Positions 1 to 10,986 are shown, counted from the first letter of the stretch. The stretch is DNA of 64,000 nucleotides from Pseudoips prasinana (GCA_951640165.1 OX621256.1:8742001-8806000), one strand, 5' to 3'. Numbers and translations: made by a program. The notes: generated by a model not told the origin, from the letters alone.

Positions 1-266
1 GTGTCATTAAAAATTCATTTCTATTCATTCATAATGAAAAAAGATAATTACAGTCCGGCAAACTTTTCTGACCCGGTGGCAGCGTCGCTGTTATCGCATT
101 TAGTGTTGCTAGTAAATATTTTTTGCAATAAAGTGGGTAAAAATAATATGCACATTGTAACGTAAATGTTACTTCACTAAAAAGCAAACAAATACTGTCA
201 TTACTAATCTTTATAACATCTTTATATTTTTAGACAATAATTATGATCATTTACATAAAATGTATG
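1..266. other. AT-rich stretch, nothing recognised
   Basis: No coding signal, tRNA-like box or repeat shared with the rest of the window was seen here. Confidence 0.4.
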
Positions 267-479
267 CTATGTGTTCTCTAACGGAGATGCTCCAGGTATT
301 ATTATGTGACCGGAATGGTTTAATTCAGAAGTCATTTCATCATCATCATTATCGCAATCACTGCTTTCACTTTCACTATCACTACCATGAATGATGAAAG
401 GCTCGTCTAAGTATCCATCCCTTTTTCGATACACATTTTCAATATTTTTGTACATTATTGCAATGCTTTTGCCATTCAT
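267..479 (-). CDS. Short acidic ORF, unknown, possibly a transposase remnant
   Basis: A 70-residue open frame with an acidic, serine-rich centre (SDSESESSDCDNDDDE). Acidic runs like this occur near the N-terminus of some transposases, including piggyBac-like ones, but no catalytic motif is visible and the frame is too short to place. No terminal repeats were found next to it. It may be a chance ORF or an exon of an unknown gene. Confidence 0.15.
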   Translation of the reverse strand: MNGKSIAIMYKNIENVYRKRDGYLDEPFIIHGSDSESESSDCDNDDDEMTSELNHSGHIIIPGASPLENT

Positions 480-1010
480 TGACTATTATTTTATCAAAAG
501 CTTCTGCACTGAATGATAGGATTTCAGAATTCTATCTACCATGCTCTTTTTCTTTCACAAGTTTTCTTACACATCACTCCCAGACACCTACAAAGGAAAC
601 AGCAAAAATTAAATAAATAATGAATATTTTAAAATATGTATTTTAATTTAAAGAGCGAGGGGGAATTTCGTATTTTTTCAGAAGCTGACAACACTAACCT
701 GTAGCAGCAGCTACGCATTCATACAACTTATTGAAGGGTATAATTGGTGCCTGAAGGCGTTATTCTTCCTTCATATAATTCAATACTTGTAATATAACGT
801 TCCCCGCATCAATTTTTAAAGCTTTCGGCATTTTTCACAATTAAAAACCACAAAGAGAAAAATAAATACGCGCAACAAACAATCAATGGCAGGAATGTCA
901 TGGATTGACATTTCAAACTGGCGTCATTAGTTCTACTTTTGGCCACCGGGCCAGATAAGTTTGTAGCACAGTATGTATGAATATGTATGTAATTTATGTC
1001 ACATGCACGC
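480..1010. other. Unassigned AT-rich sequence
   Basis: No recognisable gene, and no repeat shared with other parts of the window. The short ORF across 809-1012 has no family features. Confidence 0.35.
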
Positions 1011-1080
1011 ACTCACACACACACACACACATACACCTGCACGCACGTACACACACGCAAACACACACACACACACACAC

Positions 1081-1124
<44 letters not shown>

Positions 1125-1142
1125 CCACGCACACACGCACTC
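1011..1142. repeat. (AC)n microsatellite
   Basis: About 130 bp of nearly pure CA/AC dinucleotide, broken by a few G and T substitutions. Histidine/threonine-rich frames across it are only translations of the repeat. Confidence 0.97.
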
Positions 1143-1159
1143 AAGCATACCCACACTTT

Positions 1160-1890
1160 TGAATTTTTGTCACATTAATAATATTAATATGACACTGTAT
1201 AACATGACATATTTAAGTACCTAATCATAAGGCGAAGACACTGGCTCCTGACATACAGTTTCTACTAGTTCAGGGGTCAGGGAATTCAAACCACCTGTAA
1301 TAAGTTTATGTCAATAAATCATATTTTATTTATTTATTTTTATTTCATATTTTTATCTATTACCATCACTTATATAGAGAAGTCATATTATTATGGATGA
1401 ATTTCCGATGTTAAAACAGTATTAACATAAGATTCCTTAACTCAACTTGTATGCTAAATATAGTGGAAACTTGGAAAGTATTAGATAGAAGATTCCTAAG
1501 CAGGGTTATCCTATCTGTAGTAGATTACACGGTTTAATAAATTTGAAACGACTGTGTTTACATCTTGCATCTCATTACAATACACTGTAGCACGCGTTCA
1601 TAGATAAAATTCGATCGAAGTTGTACTTAAGAGGAAAAAATTAAACAGCTTCGAAACTTAAACTTAGTTGAGGGAAAACTTAAGTTTAATTTTGAGTTAT
1701 GTAATATAGAGGGAGGTTTATATCAGCATAATTTGTCATACATTGAAAACACTTCACTGAACATAATTATTCCTATAGTACTTTGATGTGTGGTGACTGC
1801 AGCGAATATTAGAATATTATCACCCTCATCCCGCGAGAAGTCGACCCGACGGATTTTTTTTATCAGAGGACGGGCAGCAACTTCCTTCAG
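1160..1890. other. Unassigned sequence, possible decayed LINE C-terminus
   Basis: No intact gene. Around 1560-1780 the plus-strand text loosely resembles the decayed C-terminal ends of CR1-like LINEs seen at 19.45 and 55.3 kb, but frameshifts prevent a firm call. Confidence 0.25.
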
Positions 1891-1897
1891 TGTACTA

Positions 1898-2005
1898 TCA
1901 TCATCTTACTGCGGCCGCCAACCCGTCTGTCAAGCGTGGCGATTATGGCATATACACCCGAGATGATTCTTGAGGGAGGCTTTTGTCCAGCCATGGACAT
2001 TTTTA
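1898..2005 (+). repeat. Decayed non-LTR retrotransposon 3' fragment
   Basis: The text contains a CAAGCGTGGCGATTATGGCA block followed by GGGAGGCTTTTGTCCAGC. Both blocks recur at 2555-2790, 35650-35850, 36165-36360, 42125-42295 and 60780-60990, in both orientations. The GGCTTTTGTCCAGC part matches the 3' ends of the RTE-like LINEs in this window. No open frame remains. Confidence 0.55.
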
Positions 2006-2239
2006 GAGCTGTAATGAAGACTTTATAAGGGACAGCAGACTGAGCGCTTATAGCAAGATAGCATCAGTCCGTAAGCGATCGGCGAGGTTAAGCAACAAGG
2101 CTCGCAGTCAGTTCATAGATGAGTGAACACCAAAGAGGTTTAATTTCTGAGCGTCTCCGTGATTCGGAGGGCACGTTAATTTTTGGTCTCGGTTGTAGTC
2201 ATTAGACAACAGTCTTTAAGCCATGACAGAGGCTTACTG

Positions 2240-2295
2240 GGCGGCTTGAACAACTCTGACACTAGGGTAGCCACTGCCCATACGATAAGTAATTA
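2240..2295. repeat. Short interspersed repeat, first of two copies
   Basis: The block CTTGAACAACTCTGACACT and its continuation GTAGCCACTGCC occur here and again at 7186-7243. I do not know the parent element. Confidence 0.5.
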
Positions 2296-2360
2296 GGGAG
2301 ACTATTTGAAGTAGTGCTAGGCTGTCCGTAATACGTTATGTGATACAGATCGAGGTCCAT

Positions 2361-2545
2361 ATGAAGATAGATTGTCGCACAGTATAGACTCTTATCTGAA
2401 GCCACTTCTTACTACAGTACTTTATAAGGGATAACACACTATCTGGAGGACAGATTCATAGATTGTCGCATATTATAGATACTTTGCTACTGTACTTATT
2501 ATAAGGGACAGCACACTATCTGGAGTACAGATTCGTTATGTGACC
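2361..2545 (+). repeat. Local tandem duplication, about 95 bp unit
   Basis: Two imperfect units share ATAGATTGTCGCA near the start, ATAAGGGA in the middle and CACACTATCTGGAG then ACAGATTC at the end. A third fragment (TTTATAAGGGACAGCA) lies near 2021. Not coding. Confidence 0.6.
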
Positions 2546-2554
2546 CTAACGATA

Positions 2555-2790
2555 TCCACTGCTGGACAAAGGTCTCCCCAAAAGATTACCACAATGGAGT
2601 TGTGTCCATAATTTGGGGCTATATGCCATAATCACGCTTGGCAGACGGGTTGGCGCACAGTAAGATAATCATAGTATTCAGGAGAACTCTGCTTGGCCAT
2701 TCTCGTGTATATATTCCCTCGGGATGACTTCTACTCCCCCCACGGCATGAGATGGGATGATGATATTCTTTATGGCCGTCAGCCACACAG
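2555..2790 (-). repeat. Decayed RTE-like LINE 3' fragment
   Basis: The plus strand reads CACTGCTGGACAAAGGTCTCC, the reverse complement of the usual 3' end of RTE-like LINEs. It continues through GCCATAATCACGC, CAGACGGGTTGGC and GGCATGAGATGGGATG, shared with fragments at 35.7, 36.2 and 42.2 kb. Frames are broken. Confidence 0.6.
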
Positions 2791-2839
2791 CCAAAAGATT
2801 GAGCTGTCCATAAAATAGGAGTTAATGAATTCCTCATCT

Positions 2840-3396
2840 TGAAATTTAAGTATAGCTCCGATATCTTTGAATGCGAGCCCTGACAATCTTAAAATTAATA
2901 ACAGGTTTCTACGGGTGAAAAGCAAAGCGTATTTGCAAAATATAATTAAAACAAAATAGTACATGCAAAATAACGATAATTAATTATTGTTAGTGTTATG
3001 TGTGGGTGTTAATATTAAGTTACTGATTAATATTGTAAAATTACATGTAATTTGTAACTACAGCGTGATGTAGCAGCCTGAAAAGTGAATTTATGTTAGT
3101 AAATATATACTTATTTGGCTAATTATGTAGTAATTAGTAGTTATCTGACCTTCTAGTGGCTCCATCTTTATTACAAACACAATCAAGTCTCATCAATTCT
3201 GGACAAGTAATTTCCATGGAATTTTGTTACATGTTTCTGGTAAAAATATTCATATGAGCCTCTGAATCGTATGCATATTTTAACCTCAGATTTTCACAAG
3301 GAAAAAGTGAAAAAATTTTTCATCGTTATCAAGAAGAAAACCTACAAAAATACCACTTAAATATATACATATATATATTTTTTTATTGAATTATAA
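2840..3396. other. AT-rich unassigned sequence
   Basis: No gene or shared repeat recognised. A short TA-rich run lies at 3361-3380. Confidence 0.35.
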
Positions 3397-3690
3397 TGAC
3401 GGCCGGGACAGGATGGAAGGGCCTGTTGGCGTGGTTGGCAAATGCTTGCTTTTCACGCCGGAGGTCGTAGGTTCGATTCCCACCCAGGATAGTTATTTGT
3501 GTACATGAACAATGAACATATCTGTTTGTCCGGAGTCTGGGTGTAATTATTTATATAAGTATGTATTTACAAAAGAAAATATCAGTAATCTGGTTCCCAT
3601 AGTACAAGCTCTGCCTAGTTTGGGATTACATGGCCCTGTGGAAGTTATGTCCCATGATATCATTATTACTATACTATATTATTATAATTT
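3397..3690 (+). repeat. tRNA-derived SINE, nearly full length
   Basis: The head carries an A-box-like GGCGTGGTTGG and a B box GGTTCGATTCC, the two internal promoter elements of RNA polymerase III. The body has TCTGGGTGTAATTAT, CCATAGTACAAGCTCTGC and TAGTTTGGGAT, shared with copies at 27.9, 28.1-28.6 and 44.6 kb. The ORF at 3512-3814 is only a reading of the SINE body. Confidence 0.85.
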
Positions 3691-3875
3691 AGCAAATATT
3701 AATGGAAATACCGAAATTAAACATTATATTACTATTTCATTTTCAAGTGGTATTCTTGTAGCAAGTATTCTTATTAATATTGCGTTAAGGAAACATAACA
3801 GTAGAGATTTTTGATGTGACTGATTTTGTGGTTTGCCAATTACTTAATGTAGTGATAGAAAAAAATAATAATTTG

Positions 3876-4060
3876 TCTAGCAGTTTGTGATATTCCTAGG
3901 AATTTGTGATTTGGTTAATATTTTGTGATATTCTTAGGAATTAGTGATATGCCTTTTGTCTGGCTTAGCATTTTGTGATATTCGTAGCAATTTGTGATAC
4001 GCCTAGCATTTTGTGATGTGCCTAGGCATGTGACAAAAAGCCTAGTGGTTTGAATTATGC
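3876..4060 (+). repeat. Degenerate minisatellite, about 20 bp unit
   Basis: TTTGTGATATTCCTAGGAA-like units repeat with substitutions about seven times, spaced by variable linkers. No coding potential. Confidence 0.6.
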
Positions 4061-4770
4061 TGCCTAGCGTGTTATGTCTTGTGTGATAGTGTTACAGTGA
4101 TATATGACATACCATTTTTGTCCATGGCAACTAAGTTTTGGCCTCTTTTCAAATGGACTCTTAATTGGAAGAATGCGTAATGTCGAAGATGTTGCTCTCT
4201 TAATTTTTGGCCTTCATCTGGTTCCTGAAACAAAAAATATGTTTTATTTTAAAAAGAATGCCGCCTCCACATTATTAAGGAATATTATACCCACTACGGA
4301 GTTTAGATGGATGTTAGTATGGATGTTAGCGGTTTGTAAGCAAATTAATAAGAGGTTTTATCATTTATTTATCATTGAATTGCAATTTATTTAAATATAA
4401 ATATTCATTACCAGTTTTAATCTATGATTTAAAAGAAACATTTCAATTATAAATAAATTAAAATAAGTATTTTTTATATAAGAATAGGCTGTAATGGTAA
4501 AATTAACTGACGCCAATATTTTTTTTAAAAACGTTCGTATATATATTTTGTTTGTTTAATAAAGGAATAATAAAACCTTTATCTACTTTAGTATTAAGTG
4601 CACGATTCCGTGGTTAGTCAATGCGTGAAAGAGCTCTTGCTTTCATGTATTAAAACTTCAATAAAATAAATTTAAAATTCCCCAACAATGCCTTTTATTA
4701 AATGCGTGAAAGAATTTCTACGAGTAAAACGTGCCAGACCAAGTGTTAGGCATCTAATTTTATATTAAAA
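4061..4770. other. AT-rich unassigned sequence
   Basis: An open frame at 4104-4394 (96 residues) has no recognisable domain. The region immediately precedes the Helitron end at 4771. Confidence 0.3.
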
Positions 4771-6387
4771 CTAGCTTTTGCCCGCGACTTCGTTCGAGTG
4801 GAATAGTGACTTCCAGCAGATTTTTGGTTTTACCCACATAGTTCCCGATCTCGCGGGATCTCTTCAAAAATGAAATGTGGAAGATATTCTAGGGAACTCT
4901 TCAAAAATCAACATAATGAGCTCCGCGTTTGAATTGAAGATATGTATACTCACTTAGGGCATTAAAGCCGTTATTGCCGATCGAAAAAGGCGAAAATGTT
5001 ATTTTTCCCTTATTTTCAAAATATTATTTTGATTTGCCATTTCAGAAAAAAATACTGTTTCTCGCTTGACAAATTTTCTATTATTTTAGGCTTTAAAGAT
5101 TATTAAAGTTTCTTACACCAAGACATTTCTGTATACCACGTTTTTAGTTTTACCATCCTTTGCAAAAATATATAGGTCTTGTGGTTTTGACACTCTTGAG
5201 CACGCATCGTAGAGTTGTCCATGGGAGAAACAGTCTTTTTCAAGATGTACCCCCGCAACTTTAAGCATTTGCCCTTGGGCTTTATTTATGGTTATTGCAA
5301 ACGCAGTTTTCAGCGGAAACTGAACTCTTTTGAATTGGAATGGCAAATCAGTTGGAATGATGGGAATGCGGGGAATAATTACAGTTTCGCCTTTTGCCAT
5401 TCCAGTCATAATAACGGCTTTAATGACATTCCGTCCTAAATAGATTACTTGTAACCGTGTGCCGTTACATAGCCTTGGTGGATCTAGGTTTCTCATAAGC
5501 ATCACAGGAACTCCAACTTTCAGCCTCAACTTGTGAGAAGGCACTCCTGATAACTCTAAGGAGTTGAGAAACTCTGTTGGGTAAGATGTCACTTTCTCGG
5601 TATCCACGACGTTATCTACTGATAGATACTCGATGACATCTCTCTCTACGTCAGACATAATTTGGTCATTTATCCGGCCTACTATTTCATTTATTGGCGC
5701 CAATATCTCCCTTTCGCATAACCATTCCCGATTTTCGATATTAGCGCGTAAATCCGGATAGACACTATTTTTTAAATTGTATGTGCTATCCACAATTTGC
5801 CATCCCAACGCCATCTATCGAGCATAGTGACAACTCGGATTATTTATCTATACTCCGTTCGGGCATTTTCTTTGTACTAAAAGTTTCATTATATTGATAT
5901 TATTTTTTTCATACCTTTTTACTATTTATTTACTTTTTTCCGATGAATTAAAACAATAACATGAACCGAACTCGTGTAATGATCGACACCATTGCGCGAT
6001 CACCAACTCGACATAATATAGTACTAATAGAATTATCTATACTCCGTTAGGGCATTTTCTTTGTACTAAAAGTTGTACTGTATTATATTTTTATTATATT
6101 ATTATTTTCATACCTTTTTACTATTTATTTACATTTTTCCGATGAATTTTCAGTACTGAATTGATGCCGACTCTTGACCAATAGATGGCGCTGTATGTCC
6201 GGAATAAATATTATTTTTTATTTTATTTTTTGTAATAAAAACTATCCTATGTCCTTTCTCAAGTTCCAAGCTATGTCTGTACCAAATTTCACACAAATCG
6301 GTTCAGTAGTTTAGGCGTGAAGCAAAGACAGACAGACAGAAAGACAGACAGACAGAGTTACTTTCGCATTTATAATATTAGTTTGGA
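4771..6387 (-). mobile_element. Helitron with both termini, internally deleted
   Basis: Read on the minus strand, the element starts with TC (TCCAAACTAATATTATAAAT is just inside) and ends with a GAAGTCGCGGGCAAAAGCTAG-type 3' end. It sits between a flanking A (4770) and T (6388), as Helitrons do. GACA repeats lie near the 5' end. At 1.6 kb it keeps only the C-terminal helicase piece (5113-5814); the Rep (HUH) domain and the front of the helicase are gone. It is probably a dead copy that could have been moved in trans. Confidence 0.85.
5113..5814 (-). pseudogene. Helitron Pif1-like helicase, C-terminal remnant
   Basis: This 233-residue frame matches the end of a Helitron Rep-helicase protein, which nicks and unwinds donor DNA for rolling-circle transposition. 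Visible blocks are LRLKVGVPVMLMRNL at residues 96-110, CNGTRLQV at 116-123, the FAITINKAQGQ motif at 172-182 and GQLYDACSRV at 199-208. The Walker A/B motifs and the HUH nuclease are missing, so it cannot act alone. The same protein end occurs on the plus strand at 58.5-59.0 kb. The frame is open throughout, suggesting moderate age. The N-terminal methionine is just the first in frame and not a true start. Confidence 0.85.
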
Positions 6388-6877
6388 TGAAGACATAAAA
6401 CTTTAATTTTCTGAGAGGAAGTAATTCAATGTGACTATATGCTACTTTGACACTAGCTTTACGTGCATGTGGAGTTATGAAGTGAATTCATTAAATTTAT
6501 ACTGCACTTTCGAAAACGTGACAGGTTAGGTTCCACAATTAAGCAGATGCTGCACAGCTGCAATAAGTAACAACTTAATTCTTTTTGTTTTATAGAAAGG
6601 CAGGGCTAAGGAGCTTGCAGGTAGCTGATGGTAACCAGTGACCGCCGCCCATGGACACTCGCAAAGGCAAGGACGGCAATGCACTTGCGGTCCAGTGCCA
6701 CGCCAGTCTTTAAGAAAGGAAAACCCTCGCTTCTTGAAGGATATTTAATGCAGTTAATTTATTCCTCAGAGGAGTAGTGCGCGGTAAAAAGTTTCTTATG
6801 CAACACACGGTGATAACAACCAATCATCAATAATTCAGGTTGAGAAGGTTTGTGGCGGAACGTGGCAGCAGGTATGT
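6388..6877. other. Unassigned, possible old LINE piece
   Basis: No gene recognised. Text near 6600-6720 (GGTAGCTGATGGTAACCAG, CCCATGGACACTCGC) is more GC-rich than its surroundings and may be an unidentified old repeat. Confidence 0.3.
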
Positions 6878-7108
6878 ATTCATCATATCATCATCATCAT
6901 ATCAGCCGAAAGACGTCCACTGCTGGACAAAGGCCTCCCCCAAAGATCTCCACAATTGCCTGTCTTGCGTTATCCGCATCCAGCGATTACCAGCGACCCG
7001 CACAAGATCATCGGTCCATCTTGTAGGGGGCCTGCCCACGCTGCGTCTTCCGGTTCGTGGTCGCCACTCGAGAACCTTTCTGCCCCAGCGGCCGTCATGT
7101 ATTAGTTT
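6878..7108 (-). pseudogene. RTE-like LINE, 3'-terminal fragment of ORF2
   Basis: On the minus strand it encodes GRWGRKVLEWRPRTGRRSVG, then PPTRWTDDLVRVAGNRWMR and LWRSLGEAFVQQWTSFG, the C-terminal end of RTE-like endonuclease/reverse transcriptases. It ends in a (TGA)n/(ATG)n tail (plus-strand ATCATCATCAT around 6885-6900). The copy is heavily 5'-truncated, as usual for target-primed insertion. Other copies lie at 21.2, 28.7, 38.2, 47.2, 48.7 and 52.1 kb. Confidence 0.85.
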
Positions 7109-7185
7109 GAACAATTATTCGGAAACTCCTCTTGATAAATGCTATGATATGATGATGATGATCATGAATAAGTGTGAGGCCTACT

Positions 7186-7243
7186 ATGGCTTGAACAACT
7201 CTGACACTTGGGTAACCACTGCCTATATTATATCAAGCCTACA
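7186..7243. repeat. Short interspersed repeat, second copy
   Basis: Matches 2240-2295 (CTTGAACAACTCTGACACTT, GTAACCACTGCC). Confidence 0.5.
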
Positions 7244-7259
7244 TCGGATTTGGCTTTGA

Positions 7260-7975
7260 GGTTTACTGCATCTTTAAAAGGCTAAGTTTTAACAGTCTCT
7301 TGAAACACAAGCGGTTTATTTTCTCAGATATATTGTAAGGAGTTAATGTGACAATAAATCTCTATCCCAAAAGCTACTCAAACTTCCTACGCTACGTTAT
7401 CGGCTTAGCGGTCCGAAAAGGTCTCAAGCCTCTAAGCTTCCAACACAAAAGTCATTATTACTTTCTATCTGGCCAGTCTTCGCACTAATCGGTTTTGAGA
7501 ACGCAATACTTTTCGGATTTCCTTTATCTGAAAAGCTTTACTACGCACTTAATGGTTTTAGGTAATGCCTTAACTCTTTGAAGTTGGCAGTATCGGTTAG
7601 CGAGCGCGTCATGTAAACACCTTTTTTTATCAACATATAATTGCCATACTATAATCAACTTAATACTTTTGTAATAAGGTTTAAAATGAATTGTAGTACG
7701 ATGATGCAAATCTGCGCCACTAGTCGTTGACTGATGTAAACTTAGAAGTCTTTTTTGGTGGTTCTAATTTGCATCGTTGGCCGTCAAAGGGAAACGATTA
7801 AGAGAGTATTTTCGGGGTTGAAAAAGACCACGTTTGCGAGCCGTACGGAACAAAATTGTCACCTCTGTATATTGCAAAACAGCAACAGTTAAGAGATGTG
7901 GATCGTAGCGCTTTTGCTTTTATGATCAACTCAACTCGAGAAACAAGAATCCTATAGAATAGGTCATTTTACTGG
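7260..7975. other. Unassigned sequence
   Basis: No gene, shared repeat or terminal inverted repeat recognised. Confidence 0.35.
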
Positions 7976-8095
7976 CACCGGAGCAGCATACCCGGGTTCC
8001 CGGGGCTCCTCCCATCAGGCGTCAAGAGAAGGCCACGGCAGGTTAGGTTTAGTCCGTGCGAGTCCGACATACCCACCGGGTTATGACCTTATGAC
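7976..8095 (+). repeat. GC-rich interspersed repeat, copy 1
   Basis: GGCACCGGAGCAGCATACCC, TTCCCGGGGCTCC and GGTTAGGTTTAGTC then GTGCGAGTCCGACATACCC are shared almost exactly with 43386-43500. GTGCGAGTCCG resembles a weak B box, so a SINE or a LINE 3' end are both possible. Confidence 0.65.
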
Positions 8096-8534
8096 GTTAA
8101 AAAAAAAGTTAATTTTGCAAGGAATTAACCGAACATTCTATAATATAAGGTTATGTTTGTGTATTGTTTTATCTTCAATTTGTGACAATTGTTCAGTCTA
8201 TGTTTCAGTTTGCGATTGCCACCGATATTAGATTATGTCATAGTCCGAATCCAAACGATGATGGCCTACTACTATTTTTGTTACAGGTTTCTTGTCTGAT
8301 TAGTTTAAAGATTATCAAAATGGAATAAAATTGTGGTGGAAATGGTGATATAATTACCAATTGCAACAATTCAGCAGGCGGCGGCCGCGGGTAATGCGCA
8401 GGAGTACCTGACGTGGACGGAGCTGGATCAGTTGACACCTGACGGCTCACTGAGTCTGTGGACAATGCGACCGTTATTAGTAACTAGTTATATAATAATT
8501 TAGCACTTTCACACAAGTGTCAACACCAAAGTCT
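8096..8534. other. Unassigned sequence
   Basis: The minus-strand frame at 8238-8465 is proline/serine-rich at its start with no known domain. Nothing else recognised. Confidence 0.3.
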
Positions 8535-8597
8535 TTTAAGTGTTCTTATAATTAAGAAGAACACTTAAACAGTTTTATAATTATAAGAACACTTAAA
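8535..8597. repeat. Perfect 20-bp inverted repeat
   Basis: TTTAAGTGTTCTTATAATTA at 8535-8554 pairs exactly with its reverse complement at 8578-8597. Between them lies a partial third copy of the second arm (AAGAACACTTAAAC). No terminal duplication was seen. Confidence 0.85.
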
Positions 8598-8869
8598 CCG
8601 TACCGTCGCGTCGACACACTTGCTTAATGAAAACAGCTCTTATGTTATTTGTTATAAAGTCCCTATCTGTCTGGAGGTTTACGTGTGTCCACTAAACACT
8701 TTCAACGTCTTTCTTGTAGTGGTAGAGTGCCTGGGGCTCGTACTGTTACCGGCAATTCATATTTAATTTAAATTATTTATACATGAAATTGTAAATTAAG
8801 ACGTAAATATCATGATTCTGACGGTGCTACAATTGATAGCATCAGGAAATAGTATGAGGTTTATAAACT

Positions 8870-9446
8870 AAAAAAAAACCGGCCAAGTGCGAGTCGGACT
8901 CGCCCATGAAGGGTTTCGTAGCAGCAAGTATTTCAGTTGATTAAATGAAAGGTAAATTAAGGTTTACGTATTAAACAAAAATACTTACTAGATCGCGTTA
9001 AAACCAATTTGTACATTATATATTCTTTTTAATTTTTTCACTCTCTTAATTTAGAAGTTACAGGGGGGGGGGGGAGGGCACTCATTTTACCACTTTGCAA
9101 GTGTCTCTCGCGCAAATTGTTAAGTTTAGACAAAAATGATATTAGAAACCTCAATATCATTTTTGAAGACCTATCCATAGATACCCCAAATGTAAGGGTA
9201 CGGTTAAAAATATTTTTTTGCGCTTCAGTTTTATGTATGGAGAACCCCCAAAATTATTGTTCTTTTATCCATTTTTGGGTGAAAATCTTAATGCGGTTCT
9301 CAGAATACATCTACCTACCAAGTTTGAACAGTACAGCTCTTATAGTTTCGGAAAAAAGTGGCTGTGACATACGGACGGACGGACAGACGACATGACGAAT
9401 CTATAAGGGTTCCGTTTTTTGCCATTTAGCTACGGAACCCCAAAAA
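8870..9446. repeat. Lepidopteran-type interspersed repeat
   Basis: It opens with AAACCGGCCAAGTGCGAGTC and closes with GGGTTCCGTTTTTTGCCATT then AGCTACGGAACCCC, a layout I recognise as common in moth and butterfly genomes. An ACGGACGGACAGACGACATG block precedes the 3' part. The 92-residue frame at 9117-9395 is a reading of this repeat. A G run sits near 9064. Its exact class (SINE or other nonautonomous element) is uncertain. Confidence 0.7.
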
Positions 9447-9758
9447 ATATGAAAGAGGAAGCAAAGCGCCTCGTACGGCATAATGGGATGTCAACAACAA
9501 AGCGGTGAAGACCCTTCCGACGCCTGGAAGATCGCCTCATAAGACTCTTTAAATCCACCACCTTGCAATTAATATTCAGGGAACTGGGGCAAACTAAAAC
9601 ATCAGAGCGACAACGCATGTTATGCACTCACGACCACATAATCCTAATGTTAGTCTATTTAACTTCCTTACCTTTTTGGGTCTAAGCGTCATATGAAAAT
9701 ATGTGGGTAGTTAGTGAATTAACATAATGTTAAATTTTGAGTACATTTTAAAGAACTA

Positions 9759-9888
9759 CAGACGTCAGCACCTCAAACTACCCCAATCTGCCAAATTTAT
9801 CCAATTGAAAGTGACCCTTATGCTTATGTGATAAAGTTGAAAATCTATAAAAGAAATATTGACAGATTGGGGTAGCTGGATGTGTCTG
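9759..9888 (+). mobile_element. MITE family M1, copy 1
   Basis: Starts CAGACGTCAGCACCTC and ends with the mirrored GATGTGTCTG. Inner arms are CTACCCCAATCTGCCAAAT and GACAGATTGGGGTAG. TA flanks both ends (9757-9758 and 9889-9890). The arms plus TA duplication suggest a Tc1/mariner-type nonautonomous element. Further copies: 22681-22815, 52011-52782 (split) and 60325-60459. Confidence 0.85.
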
Positions 9889-9930
9889 TACATTGATGCT
9901 AAAACACGAATCAATAATTTTTCATCCTTA

Positions 9931-10184
9931 TAATAAATAATAATAATATCTAGTGACAATGTCACACAAATCATCCTAGCCCCAAATTAAGCAAAGCTTG
10001 TACTATGGGTACCAGGCGACGATATACATACTTATATAGATAGATAAATGCTTAAATACATAGAAAACATCCATGACTCAGAAACAAATATTCGTGCTCA
10101 TCACACGAATATTTGCACTTACCGGACAGGACCACCAGCTTCGTAGGCAGGAGCACTACCAACTACGCTACGGTGACCGTCAAA
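9931..10184 (-). repeat. tRNA-derived SINE, full length
   Basis: Minus-strand head contains GTAGCGTAGTTGGTAGTGCT (A box) but the B-box region is partly eroded. The body has CCATAGTACAAGCTTTGCTT and GGGGCTAGGATGA, matching the plus-strand copy at 63505-63745. It ends in a TTATTATTA tail (plus-strand TAATAATAATA). Confidence 0.85.
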
Positions 10185-10199
10185 AATGATGAACAATTA

Positions 10200-10390
10200 C
10201 ACATTTATCAGCCTGTTATCGTCCACATCTGGACATAGGCCTTCGTCAAAGGATTCTATAACGTTATGGAATCTTTTGACGAATTTTGATAGCTAGTACA
10301 CAGGTGACGCTGCGGCCCGACAAGCTGGTGTATCCTTTAGTGGTCTTTTACGACACCCACGGGATGGTAGGGGGTTTATAGCTAGCTTTT
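10200..10390 (-). repeat. Decayed RTE-like LINE fragment
   Basis: Plus-strand CAGCCTGTTATCGTCCACAT then GGACATAGGCCTTCGTC is the reverse complement of an RTE-like 3' end, and CCCACGGGATGGTAGGGGG matches blocks in the fragments at 2.7 and 36.3 kb. A short palindrome (GATTCTATAACG...CGTTATGGAATC) lies inside. Confidence 0.5.
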
Positions 10391-10476
10391 ATTATTTCTG
10401 GGTCGGAAACCACACTGTCACAATATTTACAACTGAGTACTGAATAATTACAACTCAATCTAAATTGTTATTTTAA

Positions 10477-10817
10477 ATAGCTGTGCCCCGCGGTTTTACC
10501 CGCGTTAAATTTATAAATTATCACAGCTTGGAGGAGCTGTGATAATTTATAAAATTCGTAGGTGATAGCGTGATAATATGTACCCTATATGTTGACCCGA
10601 CCTCTTCGTAATATTCATGCAAAATTTGAAGTAAATCCATGCATTACTTTTTGAGTTTAGCCCGGACATACATACAGACAAACAGACACACAGACAAAAA
10701 TTCTAAAAACTATATTTTTGGCTTAGATATCGATTGTAGATCACGCCCCAAGTATCCTTTTTAAAAAATATTCAATGTTCAGTTTTGACTTTCCTACGAT
10801 TTTATTATATGTATAGA
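10477..10817 (-). mobile_element. Nonautonomous Helitron HN1, copy 1
   Basis: Minus-strand start TCTATACATATAATAAAATC and 3' end CGCGGGTAAAACCGCGGGG then CACAGCTA. Flanking A (10476) and T (10818) fit Helitron target choice. The last base of the usual CTAG is changed (CTAT). An extra 18-bp palindrome at 10511-10552 is unique to this copy. Confidence 0.85.
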
Positions 10818-10909
10818 TGTAGTGCAATAAAGGATTAGGGAAAACTTTGTCGTCTTAAACTTAGCATAAAACTACATTTTGCGCGCAATTCAAGATTTTC
10901 TTCAACTGA

Positions 10910-10986
10910 TATAAGTAAGTAAGTAAGTAAGTAACTCTTTATTGTACACCAAAAATTAATACATAAAAAGAACTTTGAGTATGTTA
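10910..10986 (-). repeat. LINE 3' UTR, left part (split by transposon)
   Basis: On the minus strand it reads GGTGTACAATAAAGAGTTAC followed by a (CTTA)n tail: a polyadenylation signal and the tandem tail of a non-LTR retrotransposon. The other half continues at 13353-13474, beyond the 2.37 kb DNA transposon. Confidence 0.7.

Noticed and set aside
973..1224. Histidine/threonine-rich ORFs in three frames
   Set aside because: They are translations of the AC microsatellite.
5215..5439. Plus-strand ORF opposite the Helitron helicase
   Set aside because: It is antisense to a frame with clear helicase motifs.
9117..9395. 92-residue ORF
   Set aside because: It is a reading of an interspersed lepidopteran repeat.
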